A stretch of 64,000 nucleotides of DNA, taken from contig RSEF01000003.1 in assembly GCA_003993805.1 (NCBI GenBank), positions 43,268,050 to 43,332,049 on the forward strand. The letters are read 5' to 3'. This stretch comes from Himantopus leucocephalus (taxonomy: Eukaryota; Chordata; Aves; Charadriiformes; Recurvirostridae). Of this stretch, positions 49,801 to 61,922 are shown in pieces (the stretch's first letter is position 1; each line of letters starts with the position of its first letter). Position numbers and translations under genes: made by a program. The notes beneath the pieces are model-generated. The model was not told where the DNA came from. It was given only the letters and a program-made list of their open reading frames with translations, and searched no databases.

Positions 49801-52800
49801 CTGTGAGCTTCAGTGGGCAAGGTCGAGCTGACTGAAACTCAGACTGCCACTTCATGTCCCTCTTCATTTTGGAAGCAACTTTCTTGCTGCTTGTCCATGT
49901 GTGTGAGCAGCCAGGCTGAGACGTACCTGCACAGGTACTGACTGCTTTGTTTCAAGTACTACTGCCTGTGAGGGGCTATGCATGCTACCTGTCCTCTGCC
50001 CACACAGTACCTCCTGCAACAGTACCTCCTGCTAGCTTGTTTTGCCTCTTTCCTGATATTCTTTGTCTTTTCTGGTGGCTGCAATGACCACAGTCATGCC
50101 CTCTGAGCGCCACAGTATGCATCACCATACACACATCATAAGGAACCATCATATACATACAAAATTTTTGTAGCTAGACCTGCATCATAATATGACCCCA
50201 GCGTTTGATGGCCTCAGAAAGTCAGAAGCCATCAGGTTCAAATAACTGTCATGTGTTTGTGAGCCTAAAGGCTACTGACCATTTGCTACAGCATCCGTTC
50301 CTGCTCCTTTGTTGTCCTGGCTTCAAACCAGCATCCCTTGTTCATGCTTATATCATTCTAGGGGAGCAAATACAAACAAGCATTTCTGTGCCATGTTTGT
50401 AAGAAGGACTTCAATACACTGGGAACATCTTCAATGAGGAGAGAAAATGTGGGAGAGCGTGGGCTTTCATGTGGCATCACACTAATTAAGGGATAAATGG
50501 ATGCAGAGAAAATGGTATTGTGGGAAGCTGAGCACTGAGCATATGCAAGTCCCCCAGCAGCTTTCTATAACACATCATCCCTATTTTACTTGGTCAGGAG
50601 GTACTACAGGGAGCACCAAGGTGTTTGGTTGGGCAGTACTGATGGCTGTTAATCTGAAAAAATTGTCTTGGGTGGGAAGAGTTTGCATTCTGCAATGCAG
50701 GGAATGTAGGCTGTCTAGGCGAAGCAGGGAAATAATGGAGAGAGAGAAACCTGCATATGGTCCCTGTGTATGGACTGAAGGGTTGGCACTTGTGTAAGGC
50801 TGGATGTGTGATGGCTGTCTTTCACCCTAATTGCTGAAAGAGTATTTCACCTTAAATACTCATCTTGAGATCAAATTCCTCATTCCCTTCCCCATCTCCA
50901 TGCTGTCTCAGGGTGCACCTTTGGGGTGTATTCACACAGCACAATACTGCCCTTGCAGCCAGTTGCTTTGCTAAAGCTCATATAGTTTACTAATGTGGCT
51001 GGATTTTTCCCAGGGTTTAAGCTCATTTGATCAGAGCTACCTCTGCATGATGCATCCCTATGCCATGCCCACACGTAACGAAAGCCTGCGAAGCACCTCT
51101 ACAAGCAAATTTCCACCTCTCCACAGGCTTCATTTCTGAGGCATTTTTGGCCTTCATTTTATGAATCTGAGTCCTCAGTTCTTTCTTTGATCACTGCCTA
51201 ATCAGATTGTTTTGCCTAAAATAAAAAATCTCAAAATGGCTCCAGAGGCAACTTACAATTAATTGTGAGCTAAACTTCTTCATAGTAAGAAATTACCCTG
51301 CACTGTTTATGATATTACAAAATCTTAAATAAGAAAACACAGATGTTAGTTTAAAATGAGAAGAGAAAGTCTAATGAACAGCTGCTAATCCAATCAATCC
51401 CCTTAACTTAATTTGGTGTTCAGGTTAGATATACACATCAGTAACCTGATGGGTAATATCTTATATCAGAAAGACATTTGGTATCCGGGAAATTCAGAAT
51501 TCAGACTGAATTAAAAAGAAAAAAACCCCACCAAATAACTCAACAGAAAATATGTGCAAACTCCCAGCTCTTTCACAGAAAAAGTATGTGGAAAATTCCA
51601 GAAATACTGAAATACCTTGGGCTATTCAGAACAAGAACTGTAGCTGGTTCTGCCCCAAATGGAAATTCTTTGTAGTAAACTGCAGAGCAGCAGCATCCAC
51701 TAATACTTTATTTCTAGCTGTACATACTGTGCTGAGAAATATGTTATTGATAAATAGTTCCAGATTTTCTCATATACAGGAATCTTGCTTAATTACCTAC
51801 ATCCATTAATTTTGGCAAATGCTTTTCTTTTCTTTAAACAGGTGAATAAAAGCTTGTCCTTTTGTTGATATTCTGTACTTATGGTACATATAGATCAATG
51901 GATGTTGGACTTGGCTTGGTCAGTTTTCAGAGCAGCTTATCTGTAAGAGAGGAGTTAAAAAATCACAGTACATTAACTGCTCATAGACTCCAAAAGTGGT
52001 GTTGGTGCTGATGTAAGGGAAATGTTGTGCACGCAACCTATCTCTCATATTTGGAACTGATAAACCTGAAAAAACCCACAGACATATACACATGCACACA
52101 CACACAAATCCCTGCTGCTGCAAATTTAAACAAAAACTGCTTCTGTGTGCAGTTTCACTTCTCTGTGCAGCTGGGGGGATGAGGCCTAAGCATCACTGGG
52201 GGCTGTCAGTCACTGAAACTTATCCCCCAGGGACTATAATTACCCAAACCCAACTGTTCGGTAAAGGGTACTAAAAGCAAAGGCTTCTGAATAATGCCAT
52301 CTTCCTAATTACCTAAGGGTTTCTATCTTCAAGAGACTGACTGATCAATTCTCTTCTCAGAAACTCTAAAGCTAAAGTTCATGCCGAGCTAAGGGAACAG
52401 CTTGGTGAATCTGATCATGTTTGCTTTCCTCGAATATCTGCAGTGGCAAAAGCTGTTCCTCATCCTAGTGGTTCTGCCGGAGAAAAGCAAAACCCCAGCT
52501 GGAGCGTGCTATATATACATAAGCATCCAAACATCAGATGTTCTTTCAAAATGTATCTATAAAGCACCTCAGCCTCTTGTGTCTGCAAATATAAATTAAA
52601 ATCTCCCGACAGTAAGCTTTTCTGCAAAATTTCTGAAATGTTTGCTATTTAACAGGCCAGAAGTTCCCCATGAACCACCTTGACTGCTGTGCAAAAGTCC
52701 CTGTTGGAATCCTGCGGTACCCCTGACCTTTGTGAGCTCCTGCAGTGGCACATCCACACGTTTCATTACGCTGTGGCTGGAAATGGATTCCTTTGTCAGG

Positions 52801-52999
52801 AATATGTGGCCTGTTATTTCCAGATTCTGTCCCCTTTTCCTTTTTTCTATAAAAAGAAAGAACAGAAGGCCCTGAAATACTTTCTCTTTACCAGTGGTTT
52901 GTAACATTTTTAGTTCACATTCCCCTTTCTTTTCAGTATGTATTCATCCCTTCCTCCGCTCCTTACATTGGTGAGCACTGTCATTACATTACAGAGCAC
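40817..52999. other. gene-free stretch, about 12 kb
   Basis: No gene recognised. Overlapping GC-rich frames occur at 42030-42506 (158 and 144 codons, minus) and 46955-47651 (up to 166 codons, both strands). They have no recognisable domain and compete with each other, which suggests chance. An N lies at 42798. A tandem pair of a 15-bp unit (ACAGTACCTCCTGC plus one base) lies at 50004-50033. Short pyrimidine-rich (49500-49570) and (CA)6 (52095-52106) runs occur. Nothing else is identifiable. Confidence 0.45.
41650..41910. promoter_or_regulatory. CpG cluster, possible small CpG island
   Basis: By eye I count 13 CpG in about 253 bp, in two groups: seven at 41656-41741 and six at 41850-41908. 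An AT-rich stretch without CpG lies between them. Elsewhere in the window CpG is sparse. GC is slightly above half in this part. It could be a small unmethylated regulatory element or a chance cluster. No gene start is visible next to it, and there is no TATA box at a convincing distance. Confidence 0.25.
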
Positions 53000-53760
53000 T
53001 GTCTGCTCTGACCTGTCCTGGTGCTCTGTACCCCAACCTCTAGCCTCCCCCTCCAGATCTGACATGTCACCCATCTTCTCCCCCGCAAAGAAAACCTGAG
53101 GTTCCCACTCTGCAGCAAAGGGGCCCCTGGTCCCCTCTGCCCAGCCCAGCCAAGCTGCCATTGTACCCCCTGCCTGGCAAGCTCCTGCCTGCCTGCCCCT
53201 GCCTGCCCAGCCACTCTCTCTCCAGCTGTGGCTACCAGCCCTGCTGGCTTCTTACATCAGGGGTCCGGACAAAACGTCTGTCTTCACTGAAGTGCAGCTC
53301 CCCATGGCCTGTGTACCCAGCCTTGCCTGTGCGATGGATGCAACCCCTGCGGAGCATCCTCTTGGCAGGCGCTGCCGAGGGAGAGGGGTCGGGCACAGCG
53401 AGGAGGCACGACCACACCTGCACTCACAGGCAGTGCCACGACCACAGGGCAGCCTCTGAGGCCGTGGTCACTCCATCCACCGCCCCACCCACCTCTGTCC
53501 ATCCATTCTTACTCCCCCACCCCGCCCCTGTGGTTCAAGGCAAATACCTCACTCTTCATCCTGGTGCCTGGGAAGCAAGAGTGCCTGGGGTGTTGGAACA
53601 TGGGGGATGCAAGGGCTGGCAGAGGCTCCAGGACCCCCCCATTCCTCCCTCCCCAGCTCCGAGATCTGCCCTCATCTTCAGCGCTGCACCTCTCCCCTTC
53701 ATGCAAACCATTCCCAGCGGCCGGGTGATTCCTAAGCTGCTCGTCAGAGCTGCATCCCTA
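53000..53760. other. GC-rich block with CTGCC repeats and CpG cluster
   Basis: The block is rich in C on the plus strand. It begins with a run of CTGCC-type units at about 53169-53215 and has roughly a dozen or more CpG between 53272 and 53525. A minus-strand G-quadruplex candidate (C7, then CCC and CCCC with short loops) lies at 53634-53654. It looks like a composition island rather than a known repeat. It carries the longest open frame of the window, listed separately. Confidence 0.5.
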
Positions 53761-53967
53761 CCTGCATGCCATTATTTATTTGTTATTCAAAGTATGTCAG
53801 CTTTGAATTTTTTATTCAAAGCATTCTTGCTTCTGCAGTTTGCCCGGGCAAGTGAAGCCATAGAAGCAGGCCCAAACACATCAGTCTCAATGCTGAGACA
53901 GTTGTACTCTTTTAAGGAAGCTTATGCAGTGATAGATCTCCAGAATGAAACACTACCTCATAATTAA
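53338..53967 (+). other. longest open frame, 209 codons from ATG; not supported as a gene
   Basis: The frame is open from 53161, but that first codon is TTG. The first ATG is at 53338, giving 209 residues. The N-terminal two-thirds are Pro, Ser, Ala and His-rich from GC-rich DNA. The last 60 residues come from normal AT-rich DNA and include a hydrophobic stretch (LNFLFKAFLLLQFARA). No known domain, no polyadenylation signal close by, no promoter, and minus-strand frames of 63-72 codons overlap it. The likeliest explanation is absence of stops through GC bias. I would not call it a gene without transcript evidence. Confidence 0.12.
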
Positions 53968-56900
53968 CATTCATTAGATGTATTTATGTCAGCGTGTAGC
54001 CCCAGACATATAGGTTGACGTTCAGTGAATGCATATGACTGTGCACGTACTAAACAGATGTTCAGTCGCTTCAACTCTTGATGAGTTAAAGTCAACTTTA
54101 ATGGCAGTCTGCATTTGCAGGTTGGCCTGGCTCATAAGAATGAGTCACACACAATTTTTCAGCTGAAGGGATGGGATTTGATTCTGTTTCAGTGGAAAGA
54201 TAGCAAAGCTCTCACTGCCATACTTTAAGCTGGATAAAAGCAAGAAAGGAAAAAGAATAAAGAGATTTTCCATGATTTGTTTCTGATAAGTTTCATAATT
54301 TTCATAAAACTAAAAAATAGGTGTATGAGTTTGATTCAAACTTTTGTAAACTGTTGTCTTTTGCTTAAAGGAAAACACATACTATGTCAACTGAAAAGAA
54401 GAATTTTTCAGTCTTTTACAGGCAGAAGAAAAGAGCGTTTTATAATGGAAGTCCCAGAGCAAGCTCAGCTAATGCTTTCTGTACCAAGGCGTGATAGAAA
54501 GAGGAAAAGCTTGGGTTCCACATACACCAAAAGCATATTTTTAACAAGCTGTTCTTTATTGTACTGAATCACACTGTTTATATGTTTTTCCGTCTACAAA
54601 CAATTTTGTGTCCTTTAGACAGAGAAGGGAGGAACAAAGAAATGAAAAAAAAATATATGTCAAAACAAAGCAACTTATAAATGAACTCAGATTCATTCAA
54701 ATGAGATAATCAACACATGCTGTAGTTCAAAACTGTTGGAAAGGACAACAGAATGACTCCATTAGACAGGCTGTTCTATAAAAAACAGACCAACTGAGGC
54801 AAAATACCTTGTGAAACCATAGAAAACATGTATCAGCCATTAGAGCTGGGGTTTCTTCCCTGTAGTACATCCTGTCCAGAATGGACGAAATGGGACATTT
54901 GGGTTGGAGCCACTGAAGGCTGAGAAAGAGGTAATCCATTTCATCTTGCATCCTTCCCAACTGCCCTTTTCCCAAGTGTGTTCCCTCCTCCTTCTCACTA
55001 CGCTGCTTAATAGGCATTTTCAATGCAGCACTGCAGACTCTGATGGTTTTCTCAAGACAATCACTGTTTTGGGCCTTAGGGAACCCATGAGAAAGGCAAA
55101 GCACATTAAATCCCACAGATTTCATCCTGAACCACTGCTGCCACATATTTCGCTCAGCAAAGAGGAGATTTCCCCCGGCAAAGAAAAGAAGAGCTGTAGC
55201 CTGGAAAACCTATTGAACCCAATGATCTGCAAAGAGCGGAGATGACAGGCAACATGGGGGCCTCCACCTGGTGTTCTGGCTCTCCTTTGGTTTTTCCTTA
55301 TTTGCCAGGCCTTTCTGGAGGCACAGTGCCTTGGGAAGACATGGAGTCATTGACTCCTTCCTCTGTGATTGCCCACGAGCCACTAATTACAGACATGCAG
55401 AACCGCAGGACGTTTTTAATGTTCATCTGACCAGCTTTATGAACCTTGCAGAACTCACTCACAAGAAGGGGGATTTTTTTCCTCTAGTCAGCAAGCTTGT
55501 TGCACGTGTGCACTGAAGTAACACAAAACCCAAGGATCTTATGGGCAAGAATGCAGTGAAGCATGAGACGGACTCCGTCTCTGCACAGTTCCTACGCTGG
55601 CACAAAGGGGGAAGAAACACCTGGGTCTCACTGCTTTAATAAACAACAGCTTGCAAGTGGTGTGGCAATGGGATCCGTACATGAATTTTTGGAAAATACA
55701 AAGCAATAACGAGTAAATGCCATATGTTTTCCTGTGTGACAAGTGAAAAGGTGTGGAAGGAGCCATGACCTGCAGAAAACTGATTAATACAACGAGCTGT
55801 GCAAATTTTTATGTGGAACCCAGGGATACAGCCCTGCTAGTCTGCCACAGAGGGGAACTGCTGTTCAGACCTGTTATCAGGTGCCAAATCTTACTAGGAA
55901 AACTCTTCGATTGTTATACAATTTTTATACATGTTACTTTAGCTAGACTGGTATCTTTAAGGTGGCCCAGTACTTTAAAATAAACTGCATTACACTGAGT
56001 AGGGGAAGGAAAACCTGCTACAGAGATATGAGGTGTCATTTAGCTGTAGCCTCACTAGAAGCTGTGTGTGGGTCTGCTACACCGCTGTGCTCATCCAGTG
56101 TGGAAATCAGTTCACATAAGAGAACGTCAGAGTCTGCTTGTGAGGGCAGGGCACACAGCAGCTGGATGTATGGCCTTGCAGTGTTACGAGGGTGGTTACA
56201 AAAGCTGGGGGCTTTGGCTGGCAGGTCTGACAGCCTTTGGGCTCTGGGCAGCCTTGTCCAGAGTTTGAGGGTCAGGGACATGCAGGCAGAGGGGAATGCC
56301 CTTTGGCCAGCAGTCGGTGCTGGGGATGCTCCATCCTTGCCACAGTCAGCTGTTTCAGTCCCTAATCGTAACCCAGGACTTGGCCTCCACGAACTGCATA
56401 GTTCAGCTGCACCCCAGGTTCATTGAGCAGGTTTCCATACCAGGGCACGATGGGAAAAAGCTACAGGTATACTTTGTGCCAGTGATCAGGCAGCACAGCG
56501 TGGGGTCTGGCTGTCCAGCAACATATGTTCAAAGAGAGGCTTTCCTTTATATATATATTTAATCTTCCCTACATTGCATAATGTGTTCTCCTTGGTCGGC
56601 ATCTTCTATCATACGCCTACTTTACATTGTTTTAATTGGCTAAATATGCACATGCATATTTATGCCCCAGATGGCAGAGAAGAGAACTTGGAAATACCCC
56701 AACAGTTCCTAGACATGATGGTAGGAGACCTGTTTTGGAGGCAGGATTAAGAGTAGAAGTATAAAAAGGTCCAAATGGGGTTGCCATCTTGTCTGTGAAG
56801 TATTGACTTTTAGAAGTATTGACGTCAAACCTCTCCCTGACATTTGGGTACTCTCCCATTTTCCGTCCGCGGAAAATGCCAGTATATACATTTCAGTCAC

Positions 56901-57453
56901 TGGTAGGAAATGCAAGTGTGCACCAGCCCCTTGTCAGCCTGCCCTCAGGACTGAGTCCGCTGTGTGTGTAAGGCAGGCTAAGCACAACAGATGGGACTGG
57001 CGGATGGATACTTGCCAGTAATAGAAATCAAACTAGGAGCTGTGTTCCTGTGGCTGGATGAAAGACATAAACAGGCAGAACAACCTGCATGGCTGACAGA
57101 CAACCTGCACCTCTCATGCAACAAATTCCTCAAGCCCTCCCCAGGTGGATGGGGCTATGACTGCAGAATGTATGTGCAAACATGTGGATTGGATTCTAGA
57201 CCTGGTGAAAACATAAGGTTTCTGGGTCAAAGAGAAATTCATTTTTTTAAAATGTATATTTTGTCCCTCTTGCTCTTGTCTCTTCTGCTCTCTCATCTAT
57301 CCTGCATTCACTTTTCCATTTATCTTACCCGTGCTTATTTAACCTACACACCAAGAGACAGAAATAAAATAAAGCATTCTGAGATCAATATGATGCATGA
57401 ATGTTTCTGCTTGCGTGTGTTAGATGCTTTTCCCAACCCTTTCTCTGGCTATT
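53968..57453. other. gene-free stretch
   Basis: No gene recognised. Frames of 139 codons (54727-55146 minus), 113 codons (54904-55245 plus) and two of 154 codons (55962-56426 and 56991-57455, plus) lack recognisable domains and overlap frames on the other strand. The sequence is of ordinary composition and holds nothing I can name. Confidence 0.45.
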
Positions 57454-57557
57454 GAACTGTAACTTCCATGGGTCAGGGACTGTCCGCTAATCTTGTACAA
57501 CAAGGATCCATCCATGGCTGGTCTTAAAGCACTAGCACAATAAACATGAATAACAGT
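57454..57557 (+). repeat. MIR/L2-like 3' tail relic
   Basis: 'actgtaacttccatgggtca' followed by 'gggactgtccgctaatcttg' and, about 45 bp later, 'agcactagcacaataaacat' tracks a common amniote repeat tail (actgtaagctctttggggcagggactgtct ... cctagcacaat ... aataaataat). The order and spacing agree. Whether it should be filed under MIR or L2 cannot be settled by eye. Confidence 0.55.
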
Positions 57558-58852
57558 AAGGATGATACATCCTGCACAGCGTCACACAATTAGCTTCTCT
57601 TTGACCTATAGCAAATCAATGAATCAAACTTGTGGCCTGACCACTTACTCTAGAAGGTCCTTGGACTCTGCACCTTCAGGAAACAAAGTTTGTTCCCTGA
57701 GCATCTCTGGGGCTCATGCATCTCAGAACCGTCTCCACCCAGGGCATTAAAAGCATGATTTCATCCCTATTAAACAGCAGAGATGGAAAATAAAGCCAGA
57801 TTTGAATACGCTGTGGCAAGTTTTGCATTGGATTTTTTTGCAGTGTGGTGTAAAGTGCATTTTAGCTAGGTGGCTCATGCCTTCTCCAAAGACTAAGAAA
57901 CAAATCTGTTCCTGACAATCCTTTGTAATGCTATGCCAAGTTTCCTGTGTTGAGACTCAGGAGAATGGGAATACAAAATATTTTGTCAGAAGAGATACAA
58001 ACAATATCCTGTGACGTAACATTTGTGTCAGCTCTTGTCAGGGTGGTACTGCAGTTTCCCAGGGTCCCGTGGCAACAAGTCTACAGCAGGGCACGCTTGG
58101 AAGCATGTGAAGTGGGGTGGATCTGTTTGTCTTTTCTGCCCAGTTGTTACCTGTGCTGCTATGGGACTGGTGACTGTCCCAAAGGAGATGGAAATCACTA
58201 TCTGTGAAGCAGAATATTTGCAAAAAAAAAAACGCTCTCAGATGGGCCAGACCTCCCCTCCTGCAGTGCACGCCCTCTGGTCCCTAGAGTCCCAGACCGT
58301 GGTGGAGGGGAGGTGGCAAAGTGGTCCTTGGGTGACCCACGATGCACAGAGGGGTGGCAGTGCCAAGCTCCTCCAGACAGAGACATGCCCATGCACTGGG
58401 TAGGTGTGTCTGCCTGGGTGTTACTTGTCCACAATCAAGAGCAGTGGAGATTCCTGCAGCTGGGAAAAAGGAAGCCTGTGAGTCCCAGGGGCCTTGCCAT
58501 CATTGGGATATCAGAAGAGAGGTCACTCTAAGTCGCCCCAGCATTGTACTTCACAGCTGTACATAACATTTGGGAGCCTGAGTTCGTGTATGAGGCAGGG
58601 GCACCCTCAGAGACTGTGGAGGTGAAAGGCAGCACTGGATGGATAGCTCAAAGCAATTAAAAGGTGGGTTTTGAGATGGGCTTGCGTGTTTCCCTGTAGG
58701 GCAAGGCTGTTATTGATAAGTGAAAATTAAATGTCTTTTGCTAATCCCCTCAGGGTGACGATACCTGTCAGATGTATCCATAACTTGCACTCAAATCTCT
58801 CTCACTTCCTCTCACTCTTGAAAGAAATAGTTATCTTCAGCACCTCTGGGCT
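57558..58852. other. gene-free stretch
   Basis: No gene recognised. The largest frame is 126 codons (58023-58403 plus). It overlaps minus-strand frames of 77 and 78 codons and has no domain. No other structure noted. Confidence 0.45.
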
Positions 58853-59870
58853 TGTATACCGTCATTGAGCTGGAAGAGACCTGAAGCTGCCATCTCCTTC
58901 TACAAGATGGGAGGGAGGAAGGGAAGAAAAAATAAAATGAAGGGAAGAAGAGAAAAAAATAAGGAGCAGGGAGCCCACGTAAATTTTGTTTGTTGGTAAA
59001 CTTTTCAAGATGTGCACTGCAATGGCCTCTCTGGGCAAGTTGTTCTACAGTCTCAGTATTCCCAGTCCTGGAAAGCTTTTCCTGCTATCTAATCTGCATC
59101 TCCCTTAAACCTATTACTTCTTGTCCTACTCCTGATGGATTTCTAGATTCATTATCCCATCTCCTCTTGCAGCACACTTCTACACAGTTGACGACTCTTA
59201 ACTTTACTTTCTCATTCTGAGATCTAAATCTGCCCTCCAGTGCCTTGCAGAATGACCACGCTGTAATCTGTCATTCAGGCCATTAGCAAAAGCACCAAAT
59301 AGCACCCATGACAAGAAAGAGTCTACCCACCTTGGTTTATCCTTCCATGTCTGGCCCAATGGAAGCTTTCCTAATCTTTTTTTCACCCCTCCTATACCAT
59401 GTTCTCCCAATTTCCTTACGAGAATCTGTGATACAATGCAAAAGGCTTTCTAAGCTGAGCTGTAAGACAACAGTGCCTCTCCTCTATCTGCAAACCCCCA
59501 AAACCCTGTTGCAGCAGGAAATTAGATCAGTTTAACACAATTTCCCCTTGACAAGTCTACACCAATTCCTGCACTTTTTTTCCTTCTTTTCCTTCCTTTT
59601 TTTTTCTTCTTACAGGGGCGTACAGATTATCTTGCTGACTGGTTGTTGCTGTATTCTTCCAGCAACTGAACTGCTGGGTCAGTAACCCCTGAGATCGTCC
59701 TGTCCCTACCACTTTCAAACAAGATGCGGTGTTTATCTTTCAACCATCTTTTGTTACCTCTCCTATTCTTCACAAGCTCTGAAAGGGTGTTAATGACTCA
59801 GATTTAATTAGGCAGGACTTTAAAGGGTCCAGGATGAAATACATTGGAACCCATGAGTGTGGAAATGTCT
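58853..59870 (-). mobile_element. ancient decayed CR1-type LINE, antisense, with internal loss
   Basis: Read on the minus strand, the right-hand part (about 59870 down to 59210) is a worn reverse-transcriptase region. Phrases such as DRGEA, KAF, and VSQILVRKLGEHGIGG match the CR1 pattern (DEGKAVD, SKAFDTVSH, LVSKLGEYGLDG). The left-hand part (about 59150 down to 58853) is the CR1 3' region: on the minus strand 'gcagattagatagcaggaaa', 'aactgcccagagag'-like text and finally 'ggtctcttccagctcaatga'. Stops and frameshifts are frequent, and a stretch between the two parts appears lost. It is far older than the CR1 copies at 21162 and 40190. A purine-rich run (58905-58970) interrupts the 3' part. 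Confidence 0.7.
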
Positions 59871-61830
59871 TTCCTCACAGTGCATTGTAACCTAGCCTAG
59901 GCAAAACATCCCAAATTTCTACCTTGCATTACCTTCGGTCTCACTTCATGCAAACTTGGATTTTTTCCTGTCTTCCGCTGAGGTTCGTAGCATTAAGGCT
60001 CTAACCTAGTCAGAGAAACAAGGACAAAGAAGAGAGACTTCCTGACTTGGAGAGTATTTTAGATATTTACCCTTTCACTGAAGCTTTGGAGAATGGTCCT
60101 TGCCACAGAAGACTGCTGGGCAGAGGGCTCTGGTGCTTCCCCAGCCCTGCCAGTGAGCTGCCACAGTGTGGGAGCGCGACGCTCCATGGACCCTTATGCA
60201 CAGCCTGTCACAGCAGTGCAAAGAGAGGCACACTTTGCACTCAGGGTGTTTTGTCCATGGACACTGAACAGATAATAAGGTAAAGTTCCCAAAAAAGGAA
60301 GGTCAAAGCCTTAATCTGTGGCAGCAAAACTGAATCAGGTTTGTTCACAGGTAATTTGTTGAGGTCACTGGTGTCGCTGCTGGTATAGCTGCTCTGAGGA
60401 CAAAGATCCTGTGCAGATTTTCTTACAAAGCATTTTGGGAAAGCAGGAAATGGTGGCTAGTGCTTAGGGCAACCAACTGTCCTTTCCTGTATTTTCTTGT
60501 CTAAAAGATGTGCCTGTAGTACAGACATAACACACAGAGAAAATACATCAATGAAGAATTTATAAAATAAGGGGTCAGTGGGGTTTCTTGGTCTAGAGCT
60601 AAGAATAATCAAGCTGCAGCCAAGGTGCCTAGAGATATGGGTGGCAGTAATTAGTTTCATGCTGGGTTTAAAAGATAACGTATTAGATGTAATCATCAAC
60701 AGCTCATGAGACAACAGAGGACAGATTCAAATAACTGGTACATAGAGAAAGAAGGTACATCAGGTTAGCATTGTGTAAAATAATCAGTTTTTCTTTTGCC
60801 TGGTACTTATTAGTGAAATATGTACAAAAATACACCCAAATTTGATGCAAAATTTGTTTTAACTATTGTGCATGGAACATAAGATTTTATGGTGGGAGCA
60901 GCAAAAATTGCCAGTGCAAGGTTTAAGTTCAGGCTTGACACTGTTCACTCTCCCCAGACTTTTATAAAAACCTTGTTTTATAAAGATCCAAGTTGCCCAC
61001 TTCTCTGCTGAGAGAGGATCTCCAGCCTGGGAGGTGCCCACCTGGTTGTAGGATTGTAGGTAGGTGGTCATGAATGATCTGAAGATCCACCTCCCTGCTT
61101 CACCCACTCCTCCACTCTGCTCCCCAGACAGAGTGGTGTGTGACAGACACAGCAGTGCCAGAGGTGTTCACACCAGCTCTGGGATGGTGAAGGACACTGC
61201 TAGCCAGGGAGGACTACAGTAGGAAAGCAGAATTTGGAGGAGGGAGGAAGGAAATAGGATCTTGTTTCCCCTTACCACCAGGGCAACGCAGAAAGGATGG
61301 AGAAGGCAGCAAAGCAGGCCCTGTGTTTCTGAATGACTATCTGGAGAACAGAAGGAGGCAATCTCAAGCTGGGTTTTCTGTGGCACGTTGGACTCCTGTC
61401 TTCCAGCCCTGTTCCTGGGAAAGCTCTGCGTGAGGCATGGCAGAGCGAGGTGGAAGGCAGCTCAGTACCAGCCAGGAATGGAAATTATTCTCGCGAGGTG
61501 TTCAAGAACCAGAAGGTGAAAGCCTGTTGGTGCAAGCAGGAGAAAGAGACTAAAAAAGGCAGACAGTGTCAGTTATACAATCTGGGATTGTAAGGCTGCT
61601 TCTTTTCTGAGTGAATATCAAGTACCTTGATTGTGGGTTTTGGAGTAGTAAGGCAGTAGTTTATTCATGTTCACATTATTCTGCTCTTCTCACCGATGAC
61701 TTTGTAACCTTAATTACTCAGCAGCACGAAAGAAACACTGATGCCTGGAGAAATGCTATGTGAACTGTACACACTTGAGAAGGCCTATTGCACGTGTGAA
61801 ATGTGCTCAATGTGCACTTTTTTTTAGCAG
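59871..61830. other. gene-free stretch
   Basis: No gene recognised. Frames are 86 codons or fewer. No repeat family or RNA gene was seen. Confidence 0.5.
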
Positions 61831-61922
61831 TAAATGGAAGAAACATTTCTGTTTCCAGAAGCAACCAGGCAGAAAGTTTTCCGCTTGTGCAGAAAAGGTC
61901 ATTTCCTTTATGCTCTATGCAG
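61831..61922 (+). other. exon-like 92-bp segment with good splice signals
   Basis: A T-rich acceptor ('cacttttttttagcag' ending at 61830) precedes it, and the donor gtaaga (61923) follows CAG, close to the vertebrate consensus. The frame starting at 61832 is open across the whole segment and lies inside a 128-codon frame (61760-62146). The peptide begins KWKKHFCFQKQPGRKFSAC and is Lys- and Cys-rich; I do not recognise it. A second possible acceptor (tttctgtttccag, ending at 61858) would shorten it. Chance remains likely. Confidence 0.2.

Noticed and set aside
52892..52925. Possible hAT (Charlie/MER5-like) terminal repeat 'cagtggtttgtaacattttt'
   Set aside because: It resembles the CAGTGGTTCTCAA-type end, but I found no matching inverted end with an 8-bp duplication at a plausible distance.
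53161..53337. N-terminal extension of the longest frame
   Set aside because: The first codon is TTG, which is not a normal start in vertebrates. The first ATG is at 53338.
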